From NCBI GenBank assembly GCA_963969495.1, contig OZ018328.1:134261968-134325967 (forward strand): a DNA stretch of 64,000 bases, read 5' to 3'. A model generated the notes under the pieces. The model had not been told where the DNA came from. It ran no database searches and saw only the letters and a program-made list of their open reading frames with translations. Source of the DNA: Ceratothoa steindachneri (taxonomy: Eukaryota > Arthropoda > Malacostraca > Isopoda > Cymothoidae). Within the stretch, counting starts at the first letter, position 1. Each line of letters opens with the position of its first letter. Below, one piece after another: positions 11,813 through 23,280 of this stretch. The position numbers and the translations under genes were made by a program.

Positions 11813-13146
11813 TACTATATCAATTTAGTACCTAAAAAATACTCTAATTTATTCGAGATAACATTATTTTGAGGGCAGGTAAAAGACTCAAAAAACATTC
11901 ATTTGAATTTTATCTACAGAAGATTCTTAAAAAAAGGTCTATTTAATTTAGCAAATCATTTAATTTTGCGTTTTACTTCATTATGTATAATAACGACATT
12001 TCATGTGATACAACCTGATATTTCCGAGTTTGGCTTCAACTTAAATGGCTTGCTAGCCTTGAGTGGAACCCAAGTTCTTTGCTGTAGTTTATAATAATAT
12101 AAGCACCATGAAATCCCTATCCTTTATTTCCATATAAAATTATCCATATTTTGCTCTCTCACATTTATCGCTTGCATCCAGAGCAACTTCTCGGTATCAT
12201 CCTTTTCCTCATTCATCTTCTGTCGGAATGCTTCATCTGCTAATTTGTCACTCAGGTTAATTAGTCGTTTCACTTCTAGCTTCCCTTTTTTTTCAACCCA
12301 TTTTTCCACATCTTCCTCAAATGCTCATTTGACTTACTAAATATTTGCAAGTAAATTCTCTTTTTTCTATACACTGCATTTTCAAAATGTCATTCAACCA
12401 TTCAAATTCTGCGCTCTCTTTACAGTTTTAACACTTATATGCAGCCATTTTACTAAACATTCTTTTTCATTTGTCTCACATTTGCTCTATCTCAATATTC
12501 ATATTTCCACTCTCCTACTCTTCTTTCTTTCTTTTTGATTAAATAACCCTGCACTGTTGATTTTCCCTTCATTTACATTTCTTATCACAATCATGGGGAC
12601 TCCTGCCCCATACACTGGCTTGAGAGCGGCCGCCTCCCTCAGAACTAATATTTAAATATTGATCAACATGTTCATCATCATTATCTTTAAGCATATCTTA
12701 TTGACAGAATAAATGTGCCTTCTCATTAAACAATGAAATAGAATAGAAAAAATCGAATAGATAATGGAAATTTAAGTCTAATTTAGTGTCATATGGAAGC
12801 TCAAAACGGCGCGGTTTCTCCACCCATTCTAGGGGATATATGTAAGTCACTCGTGATATAGGATTGCGGGACCCCAAGCTCCAGTACCCTTAAGAGGATC
12901 TGCTTATCTATATTTTAGACACTTTCACTTACTCTATAGTCACTATTTTACAATTCTTGCCTCACAGAAATTCAACGGAGATGCCTTATTTGTTTTCTCT
13001 TAAATTAACATTCGTGAGATTATTAAAAAGAGATTGCTTTTCAATTCAACTTGTCCGCACTTTTAAAATTTACTCTTCGATAATATTTATTTGACAACTA
13101 TCACATGCATCTATTAATTACCCTAGAATCGCTCTCAGGTGTGGAT
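11813..13146. other. No gene recognised
   Basis: A minus-strand frame at 12124-12309 gives a charged, Lys/Glu-rich 61-residue peptide. Composition alone could suggest coding, but nothing continues it on either side. Pyrimidine-rich tracts occur near 12470-12540. Confidence 0.5.
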
Positions 13147-13147
13147 A

Positions 13148-14458
13148 TACGAATGTCGGTCAATAAGTTTTGCGAATCGGTAAGGCAAAACAGAGGAAGG
13201 GGGATGGCTGTTTGTGAGGGTGTTAGGACAAGTTATGACAAGTCAGGACCTGCAGCCGTACGCTCCTGCCTCGTCTATTTAAGAAGCAGTAGCTGATCGC
13301 AGATCGTCATTCACAAATCTTTCAACAATGGAGAAGGTTGAGCACCGCGCAGTGATCAAATTTTTGACAAAAGAAGGCAAGAATGCAAAAGAGATCCATG
13401 AACGCATGGTTGCAGTGTACATCGACACCGCCCCTTCCTATGCAACCATTGCTCGCTGGAATAGAGAGTTCCGCCATGGTCATGAGTCCCTTAAAGATGA
13501 CCCCCGTCCAGGACGTCCGTCAGACGTGACCAAGGAGGACAATGTGGCCCGTGTGGAGAAGATGATCCTCGAAAATCGACGGGTGAAGGTCTAAGAAATC
13601 GAGCGAGAACTTGGAATATCACATGGAGTGTTATAAACATCATCCACGAAAGTTTGGCCATGATCAAGGTCTCTGCCCATCCCTAGAAACCTCACGAAAC
13701 CTCCCCCCCCCCATGATTGACTTCAACGTCGTCAAAGCTTGGAGGAGCTGCTGCTCCTGTACAACCAAGACCAGCGGGATTCGAGTCACGCATAGTGGCA
13801 GGTGATAAAACGTGAGTCCTTCAATGGGATCCCGAGACCAAGCTCGAAAGCATGGTCTGGAAGCACAGGGGCTCTCCGAACCCCATCAAGTTCTGGACCC
13901 AACCCTCAGACGGGATGATCATGGCCACCATCTTCTGAAATTCTGAGGGATTGTTGATGGTGGACTATGCGCCTCGTGGAAGGACCATCACAGGCCAATA
14001 TTACGCTAAGGAACTGGCTGGGTTGAAGAAGTGCATGCATCCGTCAGAAGCGGCGCGGCAAGTTTACACTTGGTGTCTTGCTCCTCCACGACAATGCCAC
14101 TGTCCACAAGGCCAGAGTTGCACAAGCTGCCCTGCGCGAGTGCGGATTCGATCGAGAAGCTCAACGATCCTCTCTACAGTCTAGATCTGGCCCCTAGTGA
14201 CTACTTTTTATTCCGCCAGCTTAAGGCTACACTGCGTGCACGCCGGTTTAGGGACGATGAAGATGTACAGCTCGTCGTCCAGGAGTGGATTGAACAGCAG
14301 TCGGGAGATTTCTGGTTGTCTGGAATTCGGAGCTACAGGGACAAGTGGCGCAAGTGCATTGAAGTCGAGGGTAGTTATATTGAAAAATAATAAAACACTT
14401 TTCCTCATATCTCGTTTCCTTATATCCGAATTTCAAAACTTATTGACCGCCCCTTGTA
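13148..14458 (+). mobile_element. Mariner transposon, full length (~1.31 kb)
   Basis: The ends match as inverted repeats: CGGTCAATAAGTTTTG at 13157-13172 on the left, and its complement CAAAACTTATTGACCG at about 14433-14448 on the right. Similarity extends some 30 bp inward. TA dinucleotides at 13148-13149 and 14457-14458 fit the TA target-site duplication. About 1.3 kb and a single transposase gene between the TIRs are standard for mariner. A core promoter or 5' leader of about 170 bp precedes the ATG. Confidence 0.9.
13328..14390 (+). pseudogene. Mariner (DD34D) transposase, frameshifted
   Basis: The ATG at 13328 opens 88 intact codons forming the N-terminal helix-turn-helix DNA-binding region, including a DDPRPGRPSD linker. 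A TAA at 13592-13594 then interrupts the frame. Downstream frames supply the rest: VAGDKT near 13797 (first Asp, the family AGDETW motif, followed by TGA where Trp is expected), LLLHDNATVHKARV near 14079 (second Asp, HDNA) and LAPSDYFLF near 14187 (third Asp). All three Asp codons of the DD34D triad survive. A homopolymer C tract near 13704-13712 and several indels shift frame. The protein would cut and paste the element; this copy cannot encode it as it stands. It resembles SETMAR/Mos-type transposases. Confidence 0.9.
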
Positions 14459-15104
14459 TGTACGATTTACGATATTGAGCAACAAGTTGTGCAAATGCTT
14501 GGAAGACCAAGTAATTTGGGAGGCAATTAAAAGAATGAGTGTTAAGACAGATAGGGATGATCGAGGAGCAAGAGATATTGTTATGCTCGATTCAATGCGG
14601 AGGCACGGGGGGACAACACGATTCTTTGTTTAAAAACTTAATGTTACACACGCGAACTTTGATTGCCTTCGTCTTTATGTAAATGAAAATGCAAAGATGA
14701 TTCGCATTGAGAGGCGGTGGAAAATGGTGCTCTGCCATAACATATCGGAGAGATGTTATTTACAGATAGTCGACGCCTCAACGCTTTTAACTTTATCGTG
14801 GCCTTTATGATAAGATATTAACAAAACAGATATGAAACATATTTGAAGTAAAAATAACAATAAAACGAAAAGAAAGAGTGCTATATATGATTTAAGAAAA
14901 ACAAACGACCTCTCTAACATAAAATAAATAAGACTCCTTCTCACTACTGAGGCCTGCGTTTCTTTATAGTGCACTAATTAGGGATTATGATGAGGAAATT
15001 CAATTACTTCATCCGAGGCTGTGCCGACGCCGATCAGTATCCTCCTGGTGGCACGCTAATATGTTCAGAGGAAATGTTGGGAATAGTGCGCGAAATTGTG
15101 TATG
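14459..15104. other. No gene recognised
   Basis: AT-rich flank of the mariner insertion. A minus-strand frame at 14756-14974 is rich in Phe, Leu and Ile and could be misread as a membrane peptide, but it is unsupported. Confidence 0.5.
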
Positions 15105-15475
15105 AACACAATTTCCTAATTGATATGAAACATCGTGGAGGTAAATTGCATAGCTTATACGAAGCGTATTCGATGTAAATTGCCTAGTTGACACGGAGCG
15201 TCGTAAGGGTAAGTTTTCTAGTTGACATGAGGTCACGTCAAGATAGATTGCCTGGTGGATACGAGGCGACTTCGTGGTAACTTTTATAGTTGGCACGAAG
15301 CGTCATCAAGGTAAATTGGCTATTTGACACTTGCGTCCTCGAGATAAGTTTCCTAGTTGACAAGATGCATCTTCGATGTAAATTGTCTAGTTGACAGGAA
15401 GCGCCGTGGATGTCACTTGCCTAGTTAACAGGAGGTGTCATCGAAGTAAGTTGCCTAGTTGACAGGAGACGTAAG
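15105..15475. repeat. 34-bp minisatellite
   Basis: About 11 diverged copies of a 34-bp unit with consensus near GTAAATTGCCTAGTTGACAC followed by GAAGCGTCATCGAG. Marker CTAG-type positions at 15184, 15218, 15252, 15286 and 15320 keep an exact 34-bp phase. The overlapping open frames on both strands are by-products of the repeat. Confidence 0.93.
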
Positions 15476-16188
15476 TCTCTAAAATTTTTCGACTGAAATG
15501 GTTTTAAATTATTCGAGTAGGAACCCATTTTATAATTATTAAAACAAAAGAAGTGTAATAAAAACAGGAGAATGTCATAAGATGGGAAATTACGCCTGCT
15601 AAGATAGAACAAGAAACTTTAAAAAGAAGTGAAAGAACCAATGAGGAGAGAATGAGCCAACGTTTGTGGCTCATGAGCTCTGTCATGGCTTTCTTTTATT
15701 TTTTCATCCCTGGTCGATTTCTTTATTTATTCAGATCAGTAAATCCCGTTGGATTACAAGAATCTTATTTCCTTCCTGCTACACAATAATAATAATACTA
15801 ATAATAATTCTCACCATCATCACAAAACCTCTCTCTAAAAGTAGAATTCTTAGGCGTCAACGGCACTAGCATTAATGAACTGGAGCCTCGACATCCCCAC
15901 CCATTATCGCTTTTGAAATTGCAAAAAACAAACTTTCGGGTCCGCTGCGTAAAAGCCCCTATCGGAACTTAGTTACCTTTTACGACACAAGCCAGAAAAC
16001 GATGTATGTATGTTTCCTTCTACACACACAAACAAAATATTAGCAAATAAATATTATAAAAATAATTATAATAATATTACCTCTCAACTTAGACCTATTT
16101 GACAAAGTAGTTCCGTAAATTGTGGCAATACTCTTATATTTATTGTTTTTTAAAATCAAAACTAAAAATTAAAGCAACTTATCTATCT

Positions 16189-16191
<3 letters not shown>
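15476..16191. other. No gene recognised
   Basis: A small AAT-rich tract lies near 15786-15812. No gene or mobile-element end is seen. Confidence 0.5.

Positions 16192-16261
<70 letters not shown>
16192..16261. repeat. (TA)35 microsatellite
   Basis: A pure 70-bp (TA)n run. An open frame reads through it as alternating Ile-Tyr and is not a gene. Confidence 0.98.
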
Positions 16262-16262
<1 letters not shown>

Positions 16263-17295
16263 CTTTGTTGTTCCGTTTCTTGTTTGCAAATCCCATTTAA
16301 GGAGATGTATTGTAATAAAGATCATAGAAAAGAGTCGACAAAGAGGAAGCGCTTAAGGAGCCTTGTAAATTCCCGCATTCCGCAATTCCAACTGCTCGTC
16401 GCTCGTTCCTTGTCTCTCCGCATCCCTTCCTTCACTTTCTACTTTTTTTCGTTCCTTCGAAATTATATCCTTTACGAATAATTAGCTACCATAAATATGC
16501 AATACCATATCCCATTAGTGTCGCTGAGAAGGAATTATACCACGGGTGCGTTCTTTCAGCTAAACCAGCCTCAACCATTAGACGCGTCAGCATGGAACAA
16601 ACCTTGTAAAATATTACTTCACATTAATCAGAAACAAATCCACTGCAATAAAAAAGATAGAATAAGATAGAAATATATAAATAAACAGGAAGAGCTTGTG
16701 CGGATATACGGATTCATTCGGACAATGGGATAAAATAGCGAAGGAGAGAGAATCATTTCTGGTATAGCACACAATCTCTTTCGTTTAAAGGGCATAATAA
16801 AAATGCACTACTTAAAGAAAACCTTGATGATAGTGATGGCGGCATTTAGAATACCCCCACTAACACATTATCCCACCCACAACTTACACACGCGCATCCA
16901 ACATTTCCAGAAAACGCGACGTAAAAATAAATATGCAAATTGTTTTCTTGTTCATATTTCGGGGCAGTTATTGCATATGAAATGTTTCGAGCAATAATTA
17001 CGACGGCATTCAAAATGCGTAGAATCTAATTACCGGGAGTGCCTTCCGCGTGGAATTAGGTCTTAGGTGCGAGTTACGAATTCATTCGTGGGAAAATGTG
17101 ATCTGAGCCGTGCCAAAGGAAGGCTGATGAGAACCTGGAATGAATTACACCCTCCTCAGCTCTCTCTATCTCTGCCTCCCTCTCTCTCTCTCTTTTGATC
17201 TTCAAATTTTCTTCATTCGGTTTCTATTTGGTTTTGAGTGTTGGTTGTGTGTCTTTTTTCTCTTCCTGGAAAGAACGCTGTTTGAGGGAGTGATT
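16262..17295. other. No gene recognised
   Basis: Moderately AT-rich sequence with short frames only. A CT-rich stretch lies at about 17158-17192. Confidence 0.5.
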
Positions 17296-17299
17296 TTGT

Positions 17300-17900
17300 A
17301 TTTTAGTATAAAACCAGTTTTATGCGCAATCTTTCTGTTGTGCTCTTTTCACTTTATCAGTTTAAATGCAGCTATATACTAATGAATGGCAATGGAGATC
17401 GTTATTGATGAGTAGTTATTAGTTTACGAAATAAAGGATCAATTTGATAGTATATCTTGGAGAGTTTAGGGTTTGGAATCGATCCAATCAGCACAGATTT
17501 CACTACTCCACCATTTAATCTGTTCTTGGCTCCAGTTAATTTAGTAGTTTTTTTCTGGTATGTTATTAAAGAGTTCGTTTGTTGCAATACCTGTTATAAT
17601 ATGTGATCCTTGAGTTTTTTCAAACTTCTGCCTCTCTCTTGTACCCTTTTAACTTAGCAGTTTAAATACGACTATATACTAATAAATGACAATGGAAGTC
17701 AAGTTATAGTGATTAACTATTGGTCAATGGATTAAAGGCTCGGATTGTTTTTTTATAAGTGCCTGTTTTATGCATTTTGGAAAAGCTAAAGCTTACTCTA
17801 AAATCTGTATATTTTAGGAGCTTATTAATAACTTGAGAGAAGGGTGGTACAGAAGACTATTAGTTTAGTTGTTTTGTTGTCGTTGTTGGCTCTGAAGTTC
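17300..17900. repeat. Tandem duplication, 300-bp unit, 2 copies
   Basis: The block containing CAGTTTAAAT...CTATATACTAAT...AATGG at 17341-17400 recurs at 17641-17700 at an offset of exactly 300 bp. Weaker similarity continues on the right. The copies are strongly diverged, so this is an old duplication with no coding content recognised. Confidence 0.75.
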
Positions 17901-18045
17901 CTTAATGAATGTTTACCGGTACACTAAATTAGAAAATATGCTTTTTTTAACCTAGTCCTTTATCGATGTAGGCGGTGTTGGAAACTCTAAAGTTCTGAGA
18001 GAAAAGGATATCAACCGCTCATTTTGCCACTGTGACTAGAATAAA

Positions 18046-18049
<4 letters not shown>

Positions 18050-18128
<79 letters not shown>
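18050..18128. repeat. (TA)n(TG)n compound microsatellite
   Basis: About 53 bp of (TA)n run directly into about 27 bp of (TG)n. Confidence 0.97.
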
Positions 18129-18132
<4 letters not shown>

Positions 18133-20105
18133 ATATAGCCATTTAATTAAATGGAATCAATCCGAAATTCTATCCACCTCAAAAGACAGATTAAAACGAT
18201 TGGAGCGATTCCAAACCCTGACCTTTCAAGAAATGCTACCTACTTAATCCTTTAATTATTACACTGGCAAACACTCAATTAAACATAAATTGACCTCATC
18301 TGATAAAGAAAACAGTGTACAACTGGGAAATGGTGAGGGAAGCACGGAAACTGTTTTTGTAAAAAAAATAAAAATAAGATTCTAAAACAGTTTTATGATC
18401 CATTGAAGCAGGTAACATTCAGAGTGATTCTTCAATTTCTCTTCTTGGACTCTCCATTATATTTCCTCAATTTAATATAACTCTTATTATCCATCTGGTT
18501 CTATCCCATTTAGTATTTATCGTCTTTTTATCTTTTTACCCATCTCTGCACTGCCACATTTTTCTTCTCTCTCTCCAAATGCCAGATTGGATTAATAGAA
18601 AGAAGTAAAAAAGAATCTTGTATAATCCAATGAAAGCAAGATATTTTAACGGGGAAAAAAGGGGAAGAGAAAAGATAGATAAAAAAGTAGATTATAGAAC
18701 AATTAGTGGAGAGTGAAACAAAGATGCAGGTAACATGTATTATAAAAATGCCGCCTCTCTCTACTAAGCTGGAAGCATATAATATTATTGAAATGCAGGG
18801 AATGCATGTTTAATGGATTGAGTGGGTGGGTAGGCGTGGTTTAGAACAATGAGGAGGTGGTATGGTAGTAAACGCAGATAAGGGTGATCATGAAAGTCGT
18901 AAGAATTAACGAGGATGTAAACACAAGCTCGTATCCTATACGGCTTCAGGAAAATATCCTTTAAGAGACAAATAATGAGAGATGGACATATGAACGTCAT
19001 TCCCGGTACAAATTATACATGAGTTGCATTTCCTCTTTCAAACTGGATTATGTCTACGCTTCTTCGTATCTTTTTTTAGGTAAAATTGTTTATGGAAGCT
19101 TCTCATTATTTCTCCCTTCCCCACGATTTAGGGTTTACGAGTATTCCCCTGAAGCTTTTGTTATCCTTACTCTGTTTCTTTATTCATTCAAGTTTTTCTA
19201 CATTCGTCAGTCCTTTGAATCATTTATTCAACGCTGATGGACGACGCGACGTTGTCAACGCCAGATTTTTTCCATTCTGCAAAATTTAATGTGGAAGGTG
19301 AATTGTATAAAAGAATTAGTGGAGACAAAGAATGGGTTTCTTCGTGGTTCGCAACAGGCATGAAAAAAAGAAATACTAATTTTAGTAGTGTTGTAAACAT
19401 TTTTTTTGGCTATAATGAATTACAAATTTATATAAATTTAGAAAAATACACACACGAAGAAGATAATATGCACAAAAATTCAATAGATTCATTTCCCTAA
19501 AATTCAAGTTAAAACTAAATTTAATTTAATAATTAATTTCCAAAACATTGCGTATATGAATAAAAATTAAAGTTTAAGAGACCCTCGAACGCAAAAATCT
19601 TCCAGGCACGACCTGGAGGAGGACGGTGCGCTTAAAAGGTGAGATTTCAAACAGGTGGGAACTAAAGGGGATCGAAAAACAGGGTTGGGAATAACGGAGA
19701 TCGAACTAACGGGCTCCTACTAACGAAGTTCGAAATAACGGGATCGAACTAACAAGAGTCTGATTAAGGTGGTCGGAATAGGTTTTAACGAAAGCTATGG
19801 TTTCCTACTTGATTTATTTTGTTATTCCATTTGTAATATCACCATATTCTACTATTTTTTAATGCATGGTAAGTATTTATATATGCAAGAACCTTTCGTA
19901 CTTTACGAGGAAAAACATTTAATTGACTAATCAGTCTGATGTATTCATTTGATTGGTCATTAACTCTTGACGTAATCTCTTGGTTTTTCACTTCGAGACA
20001 AATAAGAATTTTACATTTTTATTATTTTATTTAAAAATTCAAGCCTATGTTACGAGTATACCAATGAATCGAAGATGTTGAAAATCCAAACCAGCTCCAT
20101 ACTTG
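18129..20105. other. No gene recognised; weak short repeat
   Basis: Short frames only. Between about 19655 and 19790 a loose repeat built on ATAACGG-ATCGAACTAACGG recurs three to four times with irregular spacing. A plus-strand frame at 19237-19500 has mixed composition but no known motif. Confidence 0.45.
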
Positions 20106-20107
20106 TA

Positions 20108-21369
20108 AAGGGTGTTCATAGAGGGCGCCAAATTGGGATTGGGCGACACTTTTGTGTTTTGAAGGATTGAAGACATGCTTTTATCGAGCAGTTTACAAGT
20201 GAGCAGCGCGTTCTCATTCCTCGTGAAGACATTTTATCGGAACGGAAAAAGTGCGAAGCAAACTGTTCGATCACTTCGTACCATTTAGGGGAAAATGAAG
20301 CACCCAACGAGTCTACGGTTTGCAGACTAAAGACGAAGTTTAAGACAACTGGTTCAGTTGCCACGACCAAATCGCTTGGGTGGAATCGTTCTTGTCGGAC
20401 AGAGCAACAAATTGTGGTGTGAGAGACAGTGTCACGTCCTGTCCGGGAAAATCGATTACCGACGTTTGCAGCAGTTGCACATCCTGACCACTTCATTACA
20501 TCAAATTCTGCATAAAGATCTCCATATGGATGCGTACAAAATTCAACTAACGCAGAATCTTCAGCCACCTTCCCACGGGAGGCGAAAGCAATTTGTTGAC
20601 TGAGTTGTGGAGAGACTTGCAGCTAACGAAAAGTTTGCAAAGAAAATCAGCTTGAGTGACGAGGCCTAGTTCCACTTGAGTGGATTTTTCAAGAAAAACA
20701 ACTGCCGGATTTAGAGAAACGAAAATCCTCAAATAATGCAATAGCGCGAAATGCATCCACTGAAAGAGACTGTGTGGTGTGGTTTTGGAGCAATTGGAGT
20801 GTTTGGACCATTCTTTTTTGAAGATGATGAGGGTAATGCAGTTAACTTTAATGGAGAACGTTGCAGATACATGATATATACTCAGTTATGTCAGAACTTG
20901 GAAAATACGGAGATTGACAACCTCTTGTTTCAGCAGGATGGAACGAACTGCCACACTTCGCGCCAAACACTTGCATTACTCCACAAATTAATTTCCGCAA
21001 CGAGTGATATCTTTGCATGGTGACCAGGAATAGACACCGAGGTACTGAGATCTTACCCCTTGTGATTTTATCTTATGGGTTACGTAAAATCACAGGTAAA
21101 TGCCAACAAACCACGCACAATTCGTGAACTCAAGGCTGAAATCAACCGTGTGAGTAGATGCATCGAGCCACACATCTGTGAGAGCGTTATCGGAAATTTC
21201 GAGGGGCGTATAAATGTATGCAGACATAGTGCAGGTGGAAATATGACCGACATTGTATTCCATACTTAAACGGGAAAGATAACTTATTAGAAATATGGAG
21301 AATATAATCGTGTTTATAAAAATTTGTTTTAATTATTCACCTTTCAAATTCGGTGCCCTTTATGTCACA

Positions 21370-21372
<3 letters not shown>
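20108..21372 (+). mobile_element. Mariner-like transposon, full length, decayed
   Basis: The left end GGTGTTCATAGAGGGCGCCA (20111-20130) and the reverse complement of the right end (21372 inward: GGTGTGACATAAAGGGCACC) are diverged terminal inverted repeats. TA lies just outside each end, and on the right it merges into a (TA)n array. The 1.26-kb length with one transposase gene inside is typical. The transposase belongs to the abundant arthropod type with a CDF-type third Asp motif. Confidence 0.82.
20165..21269 (+). pseudogene. Mariner-like transposase, frameshifted
   Basis: Plus-strand frames give a complete but broken transposase. An N-terminal helix-turn-helix (FTSEQR near 20193, then STVCRLKTKFKTTGSV near 20311) is followed by HQILHKDLHMDAYKIQLTQN (about 20500-20560) and then a catalytic-core tract from 20751 with ETVWCGFGAIGVFGPFFF. 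The second Asp is in FQQDGTNCHTSR (about 20932-20965). DLTPCDF near 21052-21072 carries the third acidic residue, with a frameshift directly after it. GYVKSQVNANKPRTIRELKA and the tail ending in MTDIVFHT (21075-21269) are intact. The first catalytic motif near 20655 reads LSDEA. Several stops lie between 20420 and 20750. A minus-strand frame of 150 codons over 20116-20568 is a shadow. Confidence 0.85.

Positions 21373-21453
<81 letters not shown>
21372..21453. repeat. (TA)41 microsatellite at a transposon end
   Basis: A pure 82-bp (TA)n run that begins at the right terminus of the mariner-like element. Confidence 0.97.
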
Positions 21454-21455
<2 letters not shown>

Positions 21456-21900
21456 CAGGGAATGTGTGTAATTAGGTACTTCATGAAATCACTGCACCCA
21501 TCAGTAATCACATGTTATCTCTAAAATGTTAAGAGATTCATGGAAATACTAAAATATATCCTTAGGGAGTTCATGAAATAACTATGATGTTAACGAAACT
21601 TTAATCAAAGACCAACAAACAATGTATTCATTTACAAAGCGATATTTTATACACAGTATGTATAATTGCAACATTTGCTATTGCAAAGCAATTTTTAAAC
21701 ACAGTGTATAATATGATATATATTACCTTTTAGGGCAGGAAAGGCTATCATGATGTCTGCTATTGCATCTGAGTTTTGCTTTGAAGCATTTACACCTGTT
21801 GTTTTTCATTGATTAGGGCCACAGTTGCATTTGTGGAAAACCTGCCCTGCAAAATTTGAATCTGAGCTAAGGGCAGATCAGAGGGATACTTCAGTGTTCG
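21454..21900. other. No gene recognised
   Basis: AT-rich spacer between a mariner-like element and an integrase relic. No signal found. Confidence 0.5.
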
Positions 21901-21904
21901 TGTT

Positions 21905-23030
21905 GATGTAACTTATTCACAATAGACGCTGAGGACACACCTCCAAATCGTTGCGAGAATAGAAGCATTCATTCATTTGATCATGCTTAACACTGAAAGC
22001 GAGAATGTTCCCTGGATCTCCCTGCCATCTATCCCCAGTTGGTATTGTAAGTGCTACAGTGTTACTGTCCTTTGCACCTTTTAATATATTTTTGCGGCGC
22101 CTGATCATCCGATCTGCCTGATTACACTGAGCATGGTAGAGTTGGTAGGCCTCATTCCGATGCCGTGTAATATTGGTCATTGACTGATTAAGGTTATCAT
22201 CCACACTTATGTTATTGACGCCAGGTGCAGAGGTGGGGTTGTTGACATTATCTGCTGAGTTGGTGTCACTTGCCGAGGTGGGGTTAGCTATGTGATCTAC
22301 CATGGGAGGGTTATTGACATCATCTACTGAGTTGCTCTCACTTTCCGAGGTGGGGTTAGTTATGTTGTCTACCATGGGAGGGTTATTGACATCAGTTGCC
22401 GAGGTGGATGTGTTGATGTCATCTGCAGCGGGGGTGTTGTAGACGTCAACCAGCTGAAGGTAGGGTTGTTAACATCATTTGCTGAGGTGAGTTTGTTGTC
22501 ATCTGTCAAGGTGGCTTTCCTGACGAACCTAATTAGCTATTCTTCTGTTTCCATTCTTTCAATGATGTCATCTGGAAGTCTAGAGGAAGTGGGGCCAATC
22601 TTAGCGGGCCAACTAAATAAGGCATCGTATGGGATGTACTTGATACTTGCATGAAGCCACGAGTTCTTCTGAAATTCTACAAACTTAATGACAACAGTCC
22701 AGTCTCCAGTGTTGTTGTCTGCAAACCAGGTAGTAAGCATGTCTTTTATATCACTCTTGGCCCTCTCCACTTACCACTGGCTCTGTAGGTGGCTCGGACT
22801 ACCATGTACCATCTTGAGGGGTGGCCACAAATCTTTCAGTTCAGTGATGACGTGAGCGGTGAACTCACTGCCATTGTCAGACTGAAGTATGACTAGTGCT
22901 TCTAGCAGCAAAAATATGTCCATCGGGTGATAAGCAACTTCTGTTGCTCTCTTAGATGTAATAGCACGAAGCACACAGAACTTGGTGAGATGATCCTGGT
23001 ACACCATTATCAACTTGCAATTCTTGGCTG
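21905..23030 (-). pseudogene. KRBA2-like retroviral-type integrase relic
   Basis: The minus strand encodes an rve-type integrase core. MVYQDHLTKFCVLRAITS (about 23010) holds the first Asp, and LQSDNGSEFTA (about 22870) holds the second Asp. QSQW, a TAA stop at 22772-22774, then VERAKSDIKDMLTTW follows, and its Glu completes the D,D-E triad. A KYIPYDALFSW block follows, then frameshifts. The C-terminal part at 21917-22375 ends in ...YSRNDLEVCPQRLL, the tail seen in proteins annotated as KRAB-A domain-containing protein 2-like in invertebrates. These are mobile-element integrases. The zinc-binding N-terminus is missing beyond about 23030. Confidence 0.82.
22190..22450 (-). repeat. In-frame 72-bp (24-residue) coding repeat
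   Basis: Within the integrase relic, CATGGGAGGGTTATTGACAT occurs at 22301 and 22373, exactly 72 bp apart, with more diverged copies on both sides. Translated on the minus strand, the unit is a 24-residue, Asn/Asp/Ser-rich segment (VDNITNPTSESESNS and then DDVNNPP). Because 72 is divisible by three, the repeat keeps the frame. It looks like an unstructured linker between the integrase core and the C-terminal domain. Confidence 0.75.
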
Positions 23031-23069
23031 TGGAATAGAATCCAGTATTTATTTAAAAAGGGGTAGGAA

Positions 23070-23280
23070 ACGTGCCGAAATAAATCGAGTAGAATTAATG
23101 ATGCAGTTAAAGATTTAGAACAAGCTGTAGATAAGAATCAAGTATATAAAAGCTGTAGCAAAGATTGTAAAAAAATCAGGTAGATGAAAAGTTGTAATGA
23201 AAACTGCAGAAAGGAATCGAGTGGATGGGAAGCTGTAGCAAAAGTGTAAAAGATGAAACGTTTTAGCAAAGACAAACTCC
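23070..23280. repeat. Degenerate ~40-bp tandem repeat
   Basis: AAGCTGTAGCAAAG-type segments followed by ATCAAGT/ATCAGGTAGATG recur roughly every 40 bp, about four times. Divergence is high and the boundaries are uncertain. Confidence 0.5.

Noticed and set aside
12124..12309. Charged 61-residue coding exon
   Set aside because: Composition alone is not enough, and no splice-flanked extension could be read.
14756..14974. Possible small membrane protein on the minus strand
   Set aside because: Hydrophobic residues follow from T/A-rich codons. No promoter or conserved pattern is seen.
20116..20568. 150-codon minus-strand open frame
   Set aside because: It is antisense to a recognisable mariner-like transposase and has no domain of its own.
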